Source of the DNA: Macrotis lagotis | Taxonomy: Eukaryota; Chordata; Mammalia; Peramelemorphia; Peramelidae | Direction: 5' to 3' | Assembly (NCBI RefSeq): GCF_037893015.1 | Contig: NC_133659.1 | Span: 16,850,746-16,914,745 of the forward strand | DNA: 64,000 bases | Shown: positions 24,631 through 37,744 of the stretch, one piece after another | How the letters are laid out: every line of letters begins with the position of its first letter | Position numbering within the stretch: the first letter of the stretch is position 1 | The notes under the pieces: model-generated | What the model was told of the DNA's origin: nothing | What the model saw: the letters and a program-made list of their open reading frames with translations, nothing else | Databases searched by the model: none | Position numbers and translations under genes: made by a program

Positions 24631-24859
24631 CCACTTATTCTCCTAATAAAATGAGTGATTCCAACCAAGGCCAATGGAAGGTGAATGGTGAGCTTGGTTC
24701 TGAGCATACACTAAACATTCTGGGAATAGGAGTTACTTGATTGATTTGAAACAGGAGGCCATTTTCATTTTTCATAAATAGCAAAAACCCTCCAAACAAA
24801 TTTTCATTGAGGTAATAGGAACTTTGGAGCAATATCAAGCAAAAACAAAATTGAATTGA

Positions 24860-25065
24860 ATAAGAACATGAAGTCTTAGAGTTGGAAGACCTCAATAGCC
24901 TTATTTCTCCTCGATGCAGACATTGCTTCTGCCACATCCCTAATTCATGAGCCTCTAGCTACTGCTTGAATGCTTTGAATACTGAGGAACTCACTATCTT
25001 ACAAGGTAATCTATTCCTTTGAGTAGCTGAAATTCTTAGAAAATGATTTACATTAAATAAAAAAC
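24860..25065 (-). mobile_element. CR1/L3-like fragment
   Basis: TAGAGTTGGAAGACCTCAAT through GAACTCACTATCTTACAAGG and TATTCCTTTGAGTAGCTGA. Confidence 0.5.
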
Positions 25066-25394
25066 TACCATCAATATATTCTATCCATTGTTGCTTATCA
25101 AATGAAATGATATAAAGCATTTTACAAACTATGAAATATTCTATGAACGAAAACTATTTGAGGCAACTAGATGATTTAGTGGGTTAAATCCAGAATTTGG
25201 AAGTCAGGAAGATATGATCTTTAGAGAGAATATCAAATTGGTCTTCCCTTCTTTCACACGATAGCCCTTCACACAATGGAAGATACCGTATCCCTTCCCA
25301 CTTCTTAACTTTTCTTTTTTCCTGGAAAAACCATCACAAATCCTTCAGCCATTCCATATTTGGTATGGTTTTATTAAGTGTTAACCCTCCTTGG

Positions 25395-25605
25395 GAAGGG
25401 AACGAGTATTTATATAGTGCCTACTCTGAGCCAAACTGAGTTCTTTATATAAATATTATCTTATTTGTGACAATACTTCGAAGTAGGTGCTTTTACAATA
25501 GAAGAAACTGAAGCACCAAGTTGCTAAGGTCACATAGCTAGTAATTCTTTGATGCTGGATTTGAATTCAGTTCTTCCTGAGTCCTGACCATTACTATCAG
25601 TTGCC
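25395..25605 (-). mobile_element. MIR
   Basis: TATATAGTGCCTACTCTGAG, then AGAAGAAACTGAAGCACC. Confidence 0.75.
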
Positions 25606-25694
25606 TGCAATATTGGTCACCTTCTAAATGTGCTCAGCTGTGTTAACTTTTTTCCTCAAAATGTGGCAGATATCGTAAAAAATAATGAATATAA

Positions 25695-25846
25695 GGGGCA
25701 GCTAGATAGCACAGTGGATAGAGCACTGGCCCTGGAGTCAGGAGGATCTGAGTTTGAATTTGGTTTCAGATACTTGATAATTACCTAACTGTGATCTTGG
25801 GCAAGTCACTTAATCCCATTGCCTTGCAAAAACAAAACAAACAAAC
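25695..25846 (+). mobile_element. WSINE1-type SINE
   Basis: Full head-to-tail copy. AATAATGAATAT before and AACAATGAATAT after suggest a 12-bp target duplication with one mismatch. Confidence 0.9.
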
Positions 25847-26565
25847 AAAGAAGAAACAATGAATATGAAGAACATGGAGAAAGTTGAGCAGATTTATGTG
25901 AATGAATAGAAAGTAAAGCATGCAGAACAGAAAAACAGTCCGCTCAGTGACTTTGAGTAAAGGGTTGAAGAACACAAGTGGGGACCACCTTATTCTGGAC
26001 AAAGTTTTTCACTATCTTGGCTCATAGTGAATAATAACCATTTCCTAAGCACTTCTTAGATCTCAGAAATTCTGTGAAGCCCTGGGGATAAAAATACCCA
26101 TATTCTAATGGAGGAGACAGCACTTAACAAGGGAAGATGGCCAGGGAAGGTACTTCCATTCAGGAGATGCAGAGCCTTGGTGAGTTCCTCCATAGGACAA
26201 AAGAAATGCCCCAAAGAAATGATGACATTGACCTGATTGCTATGTCCAGACTAAGAGACAAAAAGGGGGTGAGGTGGGAGACAAAAGGTAAGGGAGCTGG
26301 GGTGGATGGCTGAACTGAATGGGGAAACTTGGGTGAATAGGGCTAGATCAATTGGCCTGGGTATTTCTGTATAGACTCAGTCACAGATCAAGATGGCTTA
26401 GCCACAGAGCGTGAGGGTTCCAAAGCTGAGGGGCATTAGCTTCCCCAGACTGGAAGCACAGTCTCTGACTCAAAGCAGGAGGCAGTTCCAGGTTAGGAAA
26501 AGTGACCGAAGTGGCAGAGCAGATGGCAAGATGCCCTACTCTCCATTTAAATCTCTAGCTCTTTT

Positions 26566-26826
26566 CATTTTTGTTTAGTCATTTCAGTTGTGTCTGATTC
26601 TTTATGATCCTATTTGATGTTTTCTTTGCAAGGATTTGGGCATGATTTGCCATTTTCTTTTCTGACCCATTTTACAGATGAGAAAACTGAGGCAAATGGG
26701 GTTAAATAACTCACCCAGGGTCACACGGCCAGTAAGTGTTTGAAATTAGATTTGATCTCCGGAAGATGATTCTTTTTGACTCTAAACCAGGCACTTTGTA
26801 CGCAATGTTGCCACCTGTCCATCCAG
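26566..26826 (-). mobile_element. RTE-tailed SINE, near full length
   Basis: From GTTTAGTCATTTCAGTTGTG to GTTGCCACCTGTCC. Confidence 0.8.
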
Positions 26827-26859
26827 CTCTTTTTACCACTGTTTCATTTCTTCTTCTTA

Positions 26860-27120
26860 GTCTTGGTCCAAATTCTTAGGATCTTGATCCCACCATATGC
26901 TGTAATCAGTTTATCATCCATCCCAGGTTTGTGTCATTCACAGATTTGATCAACAGTACCATCTACAGTATACCCTCATCCGATTATTGCTAAAATGTTG
27001 ACTAGGACAGAGTCGAATAAAAATAGCTCTAGGGTATATTACAAAGGCTTCCCTCCAAGCAGATACCAAACTATTAATCTGTAACCTTTAGACTCACTTG
27101 TGTCATCAGAAGAATCCAAC
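26860..27120 (-). mobile_element. CR1/L3-like fragment
   Basis: Inverted body with GTTGACTAGGACAGAGTCG and CTTCCCTCCAAGCAGATACC. Confidence 0.5.
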
Positions 27121-28328
27121 TGTACAGTTGGTATTTCTGTTCCTTGTTCACAAAAGTATGGTGAAAGATGATCAGATGTCTTCCCGAAACGGAAATTCTC
27201 CAGATCCAGTAGCATAAGTCATTCTATCAAAAAGGGAAACACAATTAGTTTATCCATCTGTGGTGATCTTTGCTCTCAACTAGGATATAAAAAGGATGAA
27301 AAATGTTAACGCATCTATTCCTTCTGTAGAAGACGTGAAGGTTTCCTAAGGTCCTATGCTGCCTAAGGGATTGAAAAAGGCTTTGAGCTGCTAGGAAGTA
27401 GCTAATGACAGCTTCTTACTTTCTAATTCATCCCCCCCCCCCAAATTTCTCAATCCAGTCATCCTTCTCATTCCTCCTCTTGGAAGGACTAGGCCCTTTT
27501 GTCCTCTCTTCACAAATAAGAACATTTTTTTTAATCTAGCAAGGGTTAGTGAGGGTTGTGATGCTCCCTTCACACCTGCCTGCTTTGTAGGAGGGAACCG
27601 AAAGACCATGGAGTGACAAATCCCATTTGGGTAGAACTGGAAGACCTCCAAGTTTCATGTCAACTCTGTGATTCTATACTTGGGTTATTGTAACAATGAA
27701 AATTTCCCTTTCTAAAGTAGGAAGTCATGATTTCCATCTTGGTCATCTTCTTGCCATCTGTGTGGCTCTTGAACTCTCTACCAGTCTTCTTGAGACCTTG
27801 TCCCGGGGACTTTGCACCTTCAGCTTGGAGGCTCCCATGCTCTCAAACTGGGAAAGTGCCTAAGCACCAATTTCCATAGCCTTGTACATACCAGTTGTAT
27901 TCCACATTCATTGTACACTCTGGAGCCTGATTCTTTCCATGAGAGACTTCCCTCAAGAAGTTAAGAAACTTTTCCTCCCACATTCCATCTATCTTCTTAC
28001 ACCAAAGGACATCCAAACCTCTCAGAAGACCCAGCACCTCTGACTTCCCTCTCAGGTCCTGAATACATCTTCTCTCATGTCCCCGACCTCTAGGTCAGGA
28101 GGAAGAGAAGGCATTATCTCATTCCTCACTGCTACTTCTAGGTTTTCTCTCTGCCACTCTTACTTAGAAACCTCTAATTCTTTAAAGTCCATTCCATTTG
28201 GATAAGTTTCCCTAAATAATTATTGGTTTCAGTGAGGAATGATTCCTTTCTCAAAGGAATTCATAGCTTCTTTCCTATATGAAACCTTGCCCTTAGACTT
28301 GGAGACTTCAAAATATGTGTTGATGCCA

Positions 28329-28456
28329 TTTTTTTTTTCCTTTTTGGTGGCAATTGAGGTTAAGTGATCTGTAATAAGTTACTGAGACTGGATTTGAACT
28401 CAGGTTCTCCTGACTCCAGGGTTGGGGCTTTATTCTCTGTGCCACTTAGCTTCCCA
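28329..28456 (-). mobile_element. Degraded WSINE/Mar-type SINE
   Basis: Poly-T start and recognisable body (GGATTTGAACTCAGG, CTGACTCCAGGG), with an internal deletion in the middle. Confidence 0.7.
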
Positions 28457-28459
28457 AAG

Positions 28460-29090
28460 TTGATGCCCTTTCAAACGCCCTAGTTCACTAGCTCATCCTC
28501 ATTCTCAACGCCTATCTTTACTTTATCTATCATATGGGGGTACCATTCATTTTATCATCCATCACATGGGTCCCATTTTCTTGATCTTGAACTCTGAAAT
28601 TCATCCATATGACCATAGCTCCTAATTCTCCCATTTTCCCTCATACGTCCTATGGCTGCTCTTCAACCTCATGAGACTTCCAGTCAGCTCCTTCTCCCTG
28701 TTCTCTTAGGTCACTATCTCCTATTTCAGCTTCCCAGTGTTAATCCTGCCCTACAATTCAACTATGTGCTGCTCTCAACTCTCAAAACCCCTGTCTCCTT
28801 GTCCTATAGTGACTCATTCTTCCTGGATTACTCCCACCATTCACCTTCTCTCTTCCAGTGATGCTGAATGATAAAGTCACACAAATCTGTTGCCTGGATC
28901 TACTACAAATTTTAGTTTTCTAATCTTAACTGAATCTTCAAGAGCAATCCTTTCTCCCCACTCCCCACCCTCACTGCTATCATTCCTCATAGCAGCTATT
29001 CCAAATTTCTCTCCTCTCAGGCATCTTATACCATCCTTTTGCCTACAAACATGATTAAGTTCCCCTCAGTTCTTTTTCTCCTAGAAGTTG
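28460..29090. other. Pyrimidine-rich unclassified sequence, possibly an old LINE
   Basis: C/T-rich text of the kind left by L2-type coding remnants (GACTCATTCTTCCTGGATTA). I could not assign a family, and frames are broken. Confidence 0.3.
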
Positions 29091-29237
29091 GAATTGGGAA
29101 TTTTATTTTTTTCAAACATTTCAAGAGACATCCAAGTAGAGTCTATGATTTTAGAGAATCCAAAAACCAAAATTAATGATGTTAAGACAGACCATTAGGG
29201 AAACCATATTATATTCATGGGTACCTAGATTATGAAA

Positions 29238-29274
<37 letters not shown>
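29238..29274 (+). repeat. (ATT)n microsatellite
   Basis: Eleven to twelve units at the edge of the L1 fragment. Confidence 0.93.
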
Positions 29275-30650
29275 GTGTTATTTACCAATCAGCACAACTT
29301 CTTACTTCAAAAATTGAAAATACATTTACAGCAACACAATGGTTTTTAGTCTCCTTTATGTTTCTATTAGATACTTACATTTCTTGGATATCAAACCCTT
29401 GCCGTAGATATGTGGCCCAAAGATACTGGTCGCCAGTTGATTGCTGCATTAGTTTTATTTGTGCAAAGGCTTCACAATTGTAAATAATCAAAATTGTCTA
29501 TTTTATCTCTTGTAATTGCCTCTTTCTCCTATTTGGTTAAGAATTTGTCCCCTGCCCTTATCCATGAAACGTATATGATCTATGTCTCTTCTAATTTTTT
29601 TGATGTCATAATCTTTAATATTCTAGTTCCAAATTCATTTTGAATTTATTGTGCAATGTGGAAGAGGATTTGGATCAAAACCTAATTTCTTCCAGATTGC
29701 TTTCTGGTTTTCCAAATCAAATAATGATTTTTTCCTAGATAATTTATTTTTTTTTTTGGAGTTTATCAAACATAGTTATTGAGTTCCCTTATTTTTGATT
29801 CTCTCTCATATGATCTGTTTTGTTAAATGACTTTTTCTTTTAAAAAATTATTACCAGGGTGGCTAGGTGGCACAGTGGATAGAGCACCAGTCCTGGAGTC
29901 AGGAGTACCTGAGTTCAAATTCGGCCTCAGACACTTAATAATCTAGCTGTGTGGCCTTGGGCAAGCCACTTAACGTTGTTTGTCTTGCAAAAACCTAAAA
30001 GAAATTGTTACCAAATTATTTTGATGATTGCTGTTTGATAATGTATACATCTTGAAGACTGGAATCACTGTTCCTTTTTCATTTCTTCCTCCCCCCTCCA
30101 TTAATTCCCTTGGTATTCTACGTCTTTTGTTCTTCTAATGAATTTTGTTATTATTTTGTTTATCTCTATAAAGAATCCATTTGATAGTTTGATTGGTATA
30201 GCATTAAAGTTGTAAATTAACTTTAGCATTGTCATTTTTTATTATATTGGCACAGTCCAGTCATGAACATTGATAGTTGCTTCAACTATTTAAGTTGATC
30301 TTTATTAATTTCTTTAAGGAACACTTTGTAATTGAATCTATACCAGTATTTTGTGTGCTTTGGCAGACTGAATAGCAGAAATATTTTATGTATTTTGCAG
30401 TTCTTTGAATGGTATTTCTATTATTGCCTCTTGGATTTGGTTATTACATAAAATGCAGTTCATTTTTGAGTTTATTTTGTAACCTATAACTTTATCTTCC
30501 TTAGTTTCTTTGTTGATTCTTTGGGATTTTCTAAGCAAACCATCATGTGATCAGCAAATAGTGATAATTTGGTTTCATTTTTGCTTTGCTTTAAACTTTT
30601 AATTTCTTTCTCTTGTTAAATTGCTATTGTTCACATTTCTAGAAACACAT
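29273..30650 (-). mobile_element. L1 ORF2 fragment, broken
   Basis: Reverse complement of an L1 reverse-transcriptase-region remnant (TTCTTTGGGATTTTCTAAGC ... CATCATGTGATCAGC). Many stops in all frames; split by the SINE at 29857. Confidence 0.75.
29857..30001 (+). mobile_element. WSINE1-type SINE nested in an L1
   Basis: Flanked by AAATTATTACCA (29845-29856) and AAATTGTTACCA (30002-30013). It splits an inverted L1 fragment, so it is younger than that L1. Confidence 0.9.
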
Positions 30651-30784
30651 CTCATAATACTAGACTTGAGGGAACTTTCAAGTTTTAAGTCAGATGAAAA
30701 CCTGAGAAAGGAATAGATCTTGCCAGCAGGAGGAAGTGTTATTGAATACTTAACACTCTTCTAACATAATGTCATCACCAAAAT

Positions 30785-31015
30785 CTCTATTTCCACAATA
30801 GCTTAACATTTATGTAGTCATTTCAAGTTACAAAGTGTTTTCCCACTTATCTAATATGATCCTTTTAATAACTCTGATCAAATAAATGTTATGTTTACTT
30901 CTATTTTGCAAATGAGGAAACTGAGGCTCAGAGAAATAAAATGATTTGCATGGGGTCAGCTAATAAGCAATTTGTTAGTTGAGTCCAGGTCTTTTCCTAA
31001 CTCTATCCATTATGT
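30785..31015 (-). mobile_element. MIR
   Basis: AATGAGGAAACTGAGGCTCAG. The stretch 31015-31640 after it is unique. Confidence 0.8.
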
Positions 31016-31639
31016 CTTGTTTTGACCTGTTTCATAGTTGACATGCTAGCCGAAGAATTAAGTTAAGGATGTGTCATATCAGCAGAAATGGTCTGCACAA
31101 CTCGATTAATTGGAACAAGGTTCTTCTAGCCACCACAGAGTTTTTTGGGGGGGGAGGGAAGAGGAGAGGGGAAAAATTCAGTTCTAAGTCTATGATGCAA
31201 TGATCCTCTCTTCAATAAAGTGTCCATGATGACCACACTTAAGTGTCTCTCTCCTTACAGTACAGAGCCAACTGGGCCAACAATCATCTATTCAGTGCCT
31301 CCTTGAGGTCTCCGCCTCAACTGAATTGGCCCCAGGTGCCAGTATTCCTAGTGACAGCTGTGCAGGCCCTCTATCTAAAGCTGCATGATCAAACAGAGAT
31401 ATGGAAACGATAGATGTATAATGTTGGCTACTTCCTACAAATTGCAGCAGAATATTTTCCTCAGATATTTGAAGCCAAGGCAAATTTCCCAGGACCAGAT
31501 GGGTGCCAGCTGGGCTTTGGTGGTCAGCGCCGCCAAGGTAAGGAGGAGGTGCACTCCTCTGTAAATCTGCTGTGGGAGCTGGTGGTCCTGGCAGGGATGC
31601 TCAGGGAGGATTCAGCAAAGTTGGGAGGGAATGTCTGAT

Positions 31640-32060
31640 CTTTCTGATAACTCTCCTGCATTACCCCTTTAGCATTCCCTTTCTCCTCACCCCATCTGAG
31701 CATGCCCATGGCCCCACTCTGAGTTACGACGACATAAATCCCCGTCACAAATTTATTGCCATAATTTATCAGCTCCCGTTGCTCAATGGCCAAGTAGTTA
31801 ATTTTAAAATGAAGTGGGGTTGTTTTCATTAATGCCCTCATGCTAACTACCTATCAAAACACTCCAAGACAATTAATATCGTGTTGCTGAAGGATTGAAC
31901 CAATAAATATTTCCAGTCTTGGCTTGTCCCTGGCAGAGAAAAGCCATTAGACTCACCCACTGCCATGATAATGCTCTCCCATTCTCCTTCCTTCCAGAGC
32001 ACTGGAAACATTTACATTTAAGGATGAGATGAAATAGCAAGAGCAGCCCATCACATGAAT
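31640..32060. other. Candidate conserved non-coding element
   Basis: Unique, AT-rich with AGTAGTTAATTTTAAAATG, ACAATTAATATCG and GCCATAATTTATCAGC. Among the most enhancer-like stretches in the window. Confidence 0.4.
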
Positions 32061-32559
32061 TTAAAAGGCTGTAGTTTCATGATATATAAGAAATCCCTCT
32101 GGGATATCATTATAACAATAAGCTTGAATGGAGATGGAAAATTTCTGAAGATTATATATTACCAATACCAAAGCAAGGGTTTCTTGAAGGTTTTTTGACC
32201 AAGTAGACACAGAAGGTCTGAGAGAGGTCAAGATTGGGAGCACCTGAGATCTGAGGAAATGAATGTGGAGGAGTCCCTAGAGGACCCATCTTGGTGTCTG
32301 AAAGACTTTGGGTTCAAGACATGCATCCAACATGATGTGAGATCCCCATCAAGGTAGTCATGCTCTGGGTGCTCTAGGCTATTCCCTCACACTAGCTGCC
32401 TCAGACGAGCTGGTGACCTTTCTCAGGGGAGGGAATCCTACGTGATGGAGTCCCACATCTACACTAGAACCAGTTGAAATATTAAGTTGCTTGTCCAAAA
32501 TATCTGATTTGGCTTCACTTGTACTGTTCTGGGGATTCCAATTTATTAATATTAGTATG

Positions 32560-32745
32560 TTCATCAAAATTCCAATCCTATTACCTTTAAATAGCACATT
32601 GCTGCCCATTATCTTATTTAATGCTCACAACTCTGTAAGAAAGATGGAGCCAGGTTGGGAGGAAGATTATTCCTGTTTTCAGATGGGGAAACCCAGCAAG
32701 GTTCATGACTCAGCCAGGGTCATATAGCTGCTAAGTGGAGGAGAT
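32560..32745 (-). mobile_element. MIR
   Basis: CCATTATCTTATTTAATGCTC, AGATGGGGAAACCCAGCAAGG. Confidence 0.72.
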
Positions 32746-32774
32746 GGGGGTGAGACAAATGGCTATGTGCCAAC

Positions 32775-32965
32775 AGTATGGTCATTCAAGGAGGATTGTG
32801 AAATTTGGAGTGACCACATAGGACAGATAGAGTCCTGGCCTCATTTTTACCTCCAATTCCAGCCTAGGCACTAACTAGTCAAGTAATTTAGGTCAAGACT
32901 TTAATCTTTCTGGACCTCAGTTTCCTTGAATATAAAATGAGGTTGGAGGTCCCTTCTGGCTAGGG
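32775..32965 (+). mobile_element. MIR fragment
   Basis: GGACCTCAGTTTCCTTGAAT and TAAAATGAGGTTGGAGGTCC. Confidence 0.65.
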
Positions 32966-33029
32966 GCTATGAGAGGAACCCTGATACTGGAAGTGGAAAT
33001 TAATGGGTTCGATGAGAAAGAATCACATT

Positions 33030-33200
33030 CCTGTTCTTTATCTTTGCCTCCTCTCTCTGCCTCTGTCTCTGACTTTCCCCTATCTCTCTTCTCTCCCCGT
33101 TCCTCTCTCTCCATTCCTTCCTCTTCATTCTTCCTTTCCTCTCCCTCCTTCTTTCTTCCTCTCTTCTACTCCCTCTGTCCCTCTCATTTTTCTCATAGAA
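33030..33200 (+). repeat. CT-rich low-complexity tract
   Basis: Imperfect CT/CCTT sequence; the overlapping open frame is not a gene. Confidence 0.8.
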
Positions 33201-33589
33201 TCACATGCAAATTGACACCTGGAAATGATGTTAAAGGTCATGACATCCAACCCCCTCATCTTCTAGGGAAGGATTCTCTCCAAATCAATCAAAAATGCCC
33301 AATGAGGAAGTGGCAGAGTGAAGGCATACACCCAAGTCATCATCACCACATCTCCTTAGCCCTGATGGTGTCCCAAAAGGGAGGTAGAACCCCAATTGAA
33401 GATGGGCTTAGCATTTTGCAGGGCAGAGATGAGATCATAAGCAGTCAAGGGGGTTACTAGAAATATCCTGTGCAGAAGGAAGTTGCTATCTTATTGTTAG
33501 TGGGGCTTAGCAAGAAGTCATTATCTTGTTGATAAGGGGTTTATTTTCTTTCATGGAGTCCAAGTGAATGTGGAGTCCCATCCAGGGAT

Positions 33590-33740
33590 AGGTTTTTTAG
33601 TTATGTTCAGTCACCTCATCAGTTTTATAGATGAGGAGATTGAGACTAAGAATGATCACGTAACTAATAAGTCCCAAAAGAATGATTTAAAATGCATGTC
33701 TCCAAGCATTAGGTTCAATATTCTTCCAACTATAAACTGA
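33590..33740 (-). mobile_element. MIR-like fragment
   Basis: TTTATAGATGAGGAGATTGAG and ATCACGTAACTAATAAGT; weak elsewhere. Confidence 0.5.
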
Positions 33741-33744
33741 GTAT

Positions 33745-34685
33745 TCATGCTTAGCTTGGAAATAGCACCCATGGCATGGGATTAACCAAAACAAGATAGA
33801 GTCCCACCATAGAAGAGCTCACCATAGAAGTTAAAATAAATGGTATGTCATGGTGTGTAGAGAAGGGGATGGAAAGCAGGGATGGTGAGGGGGTCATATC
33901 GACAAATTTTGCCTATGGATGGGATTTGGGGCTATGCGGGATAAGAATTGACTCCTAGCCTAGTGGGTTTATTATTGTGGGAATCTTTTAATATAAGTTC
34001 AATTAGAAGACCACTGAGATCTCTTATACCTCTGAGATCCTGTGATTCAGAAAAAGTAAAATCTACTTCTGTCCCCTTTTCTTGTAATGTATTTTTGGTG
34101 TGACTAGGTTGTAGAATTTTCTATGTTGGTAGAACTATGAATTCATCTTGACGTATATTGTAGATGGAAATCTCAGTTTTGGTGGGGAAAAAAATCTCTG
34201 ACTCCTGAGTTAGAGTCCCACAATTCAAATCCTGATTCTCTCATTTGGGGGATTGGCCAATGAGTCCAATTTGTTCTGCTGATACAATTCCCATATGGAC
34301 TTGGGAACTCAGACATTTTAGTCACTATTTCTGGTCCTCTAACCTTATGGTGAAGAGAGGGCTTTCTGATTGACTCTTGAGCCTGAACTGGCATTAAGTA
34401 GCATGAAAAGGCAGTGAGCAGCCTGGCTGTATTTGAGTAAGAGGGAAATATTGTAAACCTCTGACTTTGTAAACCTGGCTAATTGGTTAAATGAAACTGG
34501 AGTGCTAGCTATTTTCAATCAATATTGGGGAGAACACATTGGAATGGGCGCATGAGTCAGTATCATTAGGGAGCTCATCACCCTGATCACCTGGGGTACC
34601 TCCTAGAACTCTTTGCTGAAGGGAAATATACTCATGCCCTGGGGAACACCATACTTTAAACTCCCAAAGGCCATGCTTGTGTGAT
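33745..34685. other. Non-genic sequence
   Basis: Unique or too diverged to name. Confidence 0.5.
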
Positions 34686-34689
34686 TTTA

Positions 34690-34985
34690 TGAGTCACTCT
34701 AGTAAGGGAAATGACTCTGCTTTATCTCTGCCTTTCAGAATCTCTAGATTTTTCAATAATCAGCTTAAATCTTACCTTCTTCAAGGAGTTTTTAATTTCT
34801 TCAGATGCTTAGTGTCTTCCCCTCACCCCTCCTAATTAATGTACATTTATTTTGTATATATTTGTGAGTATGCATGTTATCTTCTCCCAAAGAATATAAT
34901 CTCCTTGAGAGCATGGATTTTCGCCTTTTTGTCTTTAAATCTCAATGATTAGCATTTAGTAGATGCTTAATAAAGAGATGCTCAT
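34690..34985 (+). mobile_element. L2 LINE 3' end
   Basis: ATAATCTCCTTGAGAGCATGG and GCATTTAGTAGATGCTTAAT. Confidence 0.62.
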
Positions 34986-35299
34986 TAGCTGATTATTTAG
35001 GTTTTTTTTTTCATAATTGCACCCTTCAATCCTTGTATTGAGTAGGATATTTCAAGAAATAAGGTCCTATACCACTTTCTCATCAAGGGTAGAAGAGATC
35101 TCATGGGAAGCTGGTATATAAAGAGAAAAGAAAGCTGTCTCCATGGCAAATTTGGGATTGAAAAAAAAAAAACTTGGGCAATACCGATAATAACTGACAT
35201 TTTGAAGGTGATTTGAGATTCACAAATTGCTTTGATTTCCCCAGAATTGACTATATGAGGTAGATAGTTGTGCTTGGAGAAGGGAATACTTGAAGTAAA

Positions 35300-35575
35300 C
35301 GTGATAACTGTCTGTTAAAGGTGGTCTCATTGATGATGGATTTGACTTTTTTCCTATTAAGCCTCAGTGGCAAGTCAGCTGCAACAAAGAAGGATAGTTA
35401 AGGCCAATGTTGGAAAATACTTCCTGATGATTGAAGCTGGCCTTAAATGGAATGGGTTCCCTCACTGGAGCTCTTCAAGGAAAGGCTAGGAGAGCAATGG
35501 CAAGTTGTGTTCTGAAAGGAATACTTAGTCATCTTTAGTGAAATGGTCAGTTCTGAGGTTTGGTGATCCTTATAA
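35300..35575 (+). mobile_element. CR1/L3-like fragment
   Basis: AAATACTTCCTGATGATTG and GGGTTCCCTCACTGGAGCTC. Confidence 0.55.
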
Positions 35576-35934
35576 ACTAAGATAATAAATAAGTTCTAAT
35601 AGATCTCACCCAATAAATCAATCTCAATCTCTCTCTCTCTCATACACACACACACACACCTTTCTCCTTGTAAATAGCAGGATACATTTATTATGAGCAC
35701 AAGAAATAAATATGCTCTGGTTACTTTGGAGAAATTGCAATCCAAGCTGAAAGTGCCTGTCAACCTCAAACTTCTGGGTATAGGGAATTTTAAGACTGAT
35801 ACAAAAATCCCCGTAGCAGAAGAAAAGGGAAGTTTCCTATGGCTTGGGGTGATGCTTTATGGGGTATTTATAAACATGAGCAAAAAACAAATACAAAAGA
35901 TGAGAAAGTGTTGCAGTCTAATAAAATGGTAGAA

Positions 35935-36080
35935 TGAGAAGAAATTTCTGAAATCATCTAATCCAACAATGTCAATTTGTAGAGGAGGAACAGGTGAGGT
36001 GACTTGCCCAAGGTAACCATAACCTAGCTAAAGTAATGATAGTCAGAATTTGAACTCAAAGTTTCTAATTCAGGAATGTA
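35935..36080 (-). mobile_element. MIR-like fragment
   Basis: GAGGTGACTTGCCCAAGGTA and AGAATTTGAACTCAAAGTTT. Confidence 0.6.
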
Positions 36081-36499
36081 CTTTGGGTTGCCATATGGAC
36101 ACAACATGGAGGGAGGATGCTTTGTAATAAAACCATAGTTTCCTCCCCAAACAAAATCCTAACCATCCACACAAAATAAATACATACAAATAGGAATCTA
36201 GGACAAGAATCTAAGTGAAAGATGGTAGAGCATTTGAACTTGACAGTCTTGGGAAAAGAGAAGTGGACAGTAGTAGGAGATGCTAGGGAGATGTCTACTA
36301 TGGAGCCAAGGCCCCCCCCCCCATCCCACTCCCTCCCTTGAAGGGACTCCTTTTTTCTTGGGACCCTGGCTTGAAGTTCAGAGTTTCTTCAGTCCCAGGG
36401 TACATTGACCTTTAATGAGAGAGATTAGATTCCCTTTCCTCACAATCTTGGGTTGATTTTATCCCAACCCTGGCTCTTGGGGGCAAATTGTTCAAAGCT

Positions 36500-36700
36500 T
36501 AGCTTTATTTATCTCATCTTTTATTTACTTATCTATTTATTTATTTATTCATTAATTCATTTATTTATATATTTATATATTTATTTATACATGCAATTGT
36601 TCACTTATCCATTCATTCATTTAATTTATTTACTTATTCATCTATTTATCTATTCATTCATTCACTCACTCCTTATTTATTTATTTATTTATTTATGCTC
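36500..36700 (+). repeat. (TTTA/TTCA)n tetranucleotide tract
   Basis: About 200 bp of degenerate 4-bp units. Confidence 0.92.
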
Positions 36701-36784
36701 ATGTCCAGGTCTCCCCAAAAGAGAAGAAAAGTATTTAATATACAATGTCAACCAGGTATTAGATAGGTATTTTCTCCTCTACTC

Positions 36785-37030
36785 AAAAGAAAAAGTAATT
36801 AATTCACAAAGCATATTTGCATGATGACTTAAAAGAGGATTTTGCAACTTAACTTCTAATTAATATTACAGTCTCTTGGGAGGCTGATATTTAAATCTTA
36901 TCAGAACATAACGTAAAGCAGTTTGTGAGACTGCCAAGTAGCTATGGCCATATTTTACCTTGCTTCTGCACTATCTAAACAATCTCCTGCTGGCGGTTAT
37001 CTCTGTCTACTAAGAAAGTTCCCTGGGCTA
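36785..37030. other. Candidate conserved non-coding element
   Basis: Contains an octamer-type ATTTGCAT next to AGTAATTAATTCAC and TTCTAATTAATATTAC. 37030-37690 after it is plain unique DNA. Confidence 0.38.
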
Positions 37031-37700
37031 TAAGTCTGGAATATTTTTTGGACATTCAGATCTCTTGAACTCAGTCTGGACTATGTCAAAATCTGGACAC
37101 ATTGAACTCAAGAATAATGTTTGATCACTTATGTGGGAAAAGAAACACAAAGCAGAACATGCAGTTTGGGGTCCAGGTACTTGCTTAGGAAAGTTCCTTG
37201 TTTTGGTTCCTATGTGTACTGAGAAAGTAAGGTGAAGTAGAATCAGCCCTCCCTCATCCCTCCCCGGAAGCCTTGGACTTATACGATGCCATCTGGGAAT
37301 ATTGAAGGTCTGTCCTTCGAACTGGGCAAGTATCCCATCTGTCTAGTACAGGGATGATAAGGAGGGACTAAGGAGTTACTCAGGTTTTCTGCATCAAACA
37401 GAAATGCTACTACATCACCTGAAGCAGCCAGGGTGCAAATGCTGAGTCGCCATGTCTCCAGGGTCCCAGAAAGGTTTTTGGGGAGCTCCAGGGGCAGTCC
37501 CTAGCATGAGCCTTATAGACCGATTCAACCTCTCCTGCAGGTAGAAACAATAAAAACCTGGACTACTTTGGTGGAGGGAAAGCTCATACTTCACACCCGT
37601 GAGGTACCTTGGGGCCACTCAGGAAGTGAAATAAAAGTCTTCTTTCCTAGAATCTAGACTGGTGGACTTCCAAGCAGAGCTGATACTTTATTCTCCTGTG

Positions 37701-37741
<41 letters not shown>
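37701..37741 (+). repeat. (GT)n microsatellite
   Basis: Pure run of about 19 units. Confidence 0.96.

Positions 37742-37744
<3 letters not shown>

Noticed and set aside
29273..30650. Functional retrotransposon
   Set aside because: Only an internal L1 fragment, with stops in every frame and split by a SINE.
32969..33460. 163-codon frame
   Set aside because: Passes through CT-rich low-complexity sequence; no domain, start context or splice evidence.
36453..36824. 123-codon hydrophobic frame resembling a membrane protein
   Set aside because: Leu/Ile/Tyr-rich translation of the (TTTA)n tract.
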